The notes beneath the pieces are model-generated. The model saw only the letters and a list, made by a program, of their open reading frames with translations, did no database searches and had not been told where the DNA came from. Below are positions 63,205 to 64,000 of a stretch of DNA of 64,000 bases, one piece after another. Every line of letters begins with the position of its first letter. The first letter of the stretch is position 1. Made by a program: the position numbers and the translations under genes. Source of the DNA: Bryobacterales bacterium (GTDB taxonomy: Bacteria > Acidobacteriota > Terriglobia > Bryobacterales > Bryobacteraceae); the NCBI GenBank assembly GCA_003170295.1, contig PNAJ01000061.1, forward strand, positions 1-64,000. The letters run 5' to 3'.

Positions 63205-64000
63205 CTAGTCCTGAACCGACAGGCTGTATCTATCTGGAGCCTGTACCGCCCGCTTGACTGGAAGGCCAGGGGCATGTCTCTTTACCAGATCTTTGATCGT
63301 ATCGACATCGGCTCGGCACCCCGCGATTACCGCCGTGAGCGCGCCGGGCGGCAGTGGGAGAAAATCGTTGTTCGTAATAGGCAGGGGAGGAATTTCGTCA
63401 GCCTGGCCGTCGCGCGCCAATATTCGGAATTCGTTCTCATAAGTCCAATCTGTGGACTTGGTCACTAAAATCTGGAAGGCCTCCTCGGGGGAAAACGAAA
63501 GCATATTCAGGGCCGGGAGAGCGTCCCTATACTTAACTTGCCATGCATTGCCGATCAATGACTGACTCGCGTCGAACTCCAAACAAATGCCTCGGTGATG
63601 GTTAGAATAGTGCGACCACATCAGCGACTTATCTGGGTGCTTCGCAAGGCAGTAGACGCGCCAGCACTCGACAATCTTGTTCCGCATGGATTCCCTGAAT
63701 TCTGTCTGGCACATCTCAATCATTAAGGAAGCATCAGCCTGCAGCATCCTCTCGAAGGCTCGTTGATCGGCCGCAGAAAGGTTTGGACGCGGGACTTTTT
63801 GCATGTACTTTATGCACCGGGCCCGATATTCAGGACTGATCATCTGCGTCGTGTCAAGGCATGGATAGCAATCCCATGGGTCATTGAAATTCTTGGGATT
63901 TGAAAGGTGAATGCGCTGATTAACGAACATACCTTCCAGATACTTCGGGCAAAACGGTTCGTAGTGGTACAACTTTTGGATTCCCAGTCGCGCCGCTTTA
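63205..64000 (-). CDS. DUF2971 family protein, 5' end beyond the window
   Basis: The visible part encodes about 265 residues. It matches DUF2971 in KLYHYEPFCPKYLEGMFVNQ, then IHLSNPKNFNDPWDCYPCL, and SLMWSHYSNHHRGICLEFDA, with YENEFRILARDG near the C-terminus. The reading frame stays open to the window edge (KAARLGIQK upstream of LYHYEPF), so the true start is probably outside. A TTG at 63972 is possible but less likely. DUF2971 proteins occur often in defence or accessory islands; function is unknown. Base composition looks less GC-rich than in the housekeeping part. Confidence 0.8.
   Translation of the reverse strand, partial: KAARLGIQKLYHYEPFCPKYLEGMFVNQRIHLSNPKNFNDPWDCYPCLDTTQMISPEYRARCIKYMQKVPRPNLSAADQRAFERMLQADASLMIEMCQTEFRESMRNKIVECWRVYCLAKHPDKSLMWSHYSNHHRGICLEFDASQSLIGNAWQVKYRDALPALNMLSFSPEEAFQILVTKSTDWTYENEFRILARDGQADEIPPLPITNNDFLPLPPGALTAVIAGCRADVDTIKDLVKRHAPGLPVKRAVQAPDRYSLSVQD

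Overview
The window looks like a chromosomal segment of an Acidobacteriota bacterium, most likely from the Solibacter/Bryobacter branch. This is an inference from gene content. DUF1501 and DUF1549/DUF1553 proteins, AtuA-family genes, DUF885 peptidases, many Tat-exported enzymes and dispersed palindromic repeats all fit that group. Most of the DNA is GC-rich and densely coding with many 1-50 bp gene overlaps. No tRNA, rRNA, CRISPR array or intact transposase gene was recognised.

Region by region. 0-4.9 kb: the F1 part of the ATP synthase operon (atpH-atpA-atpG-atpD-atpC), with a tandem repeat before atpG and a large palindrome before atpD. 4.9-10.5 kb: a small helical protein, two exported alpha/alpha-toroid (squalene-cyclase-like) proteins, a tryptophanase, and the molybdate transporter genes modB-modC without modA. 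10.5-14.3 kb: a frameshifted metallo-beta-lactamase-fold gene, an SDR with an altered catalytic site, and an exported M24 peptidase followed by a truncated paralogue. 14.4-20.1 kb: an arabinose-use operon (GH51 arabinofuranosidase, AraD-like aldolase, sodium-solute symporter, small membrane protein, sugar isomerase) behind a perfect LacI-type palindrome. A ribulokinase is missing.

20.1-33.1 kb: lytic transglycosylase, MFS transporter, Ntn-hydrolase asparaginase, aroA, a sensorless histidine-kinase-like ATPase, a LolA-like exported protein, a peptidoglycan amidase translationally coupled to an actin-like ATPase, an unknown exported protein running into an MgtE/CBS/PRC-barrel regulator-type protein, and a DUF885 peptidase. 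33.1-35.8 kb: a reverse-strand acyl-CoA catabolic operon (AtuA, AtuA C-terminal-like subunit, enoyl-CoA hydratase, MmcQ/YjbR). 35.8-42.9 kb: a planctomycete-type operon (DUF1501, DUF1549/1553 cytochrome-like, WD40, PPC-domain protein). 42.9-51.1 kb: a P-loop kinase, a degenerate GGDEF plus PAS protein pair, and a long reverse-strand string mtnA - glutamine cyclotransferase - TlpA-like - ankyrin - histidine kinase - NarL regulator.

51.2-60.4 kb: housekeeping genes: folP, mutM, a Rieske ferredoxin, tatA, HU, a YprB-like nuclease, and the conserved mnmE-khpB-yidC-yidD-rnpA-rpmH block. tatA fits the at least five Tat-type signal peptides seen in the window. 60.4-64 kb: an accessory tail built from duplicated, partly decayed small genes around a SAM methyltransferase, ending in a DUF2971 gene cut by the window edge. 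The best candidates for something undescribed are the amidase/actin-like pair (26.6-28.8 kb), the duplicated divergent small-gene module (61.3-63.2 kb), and the paired exported toroids with a possible Shine-Dalgarno-masking hairpin (5.3-7.4 kb).
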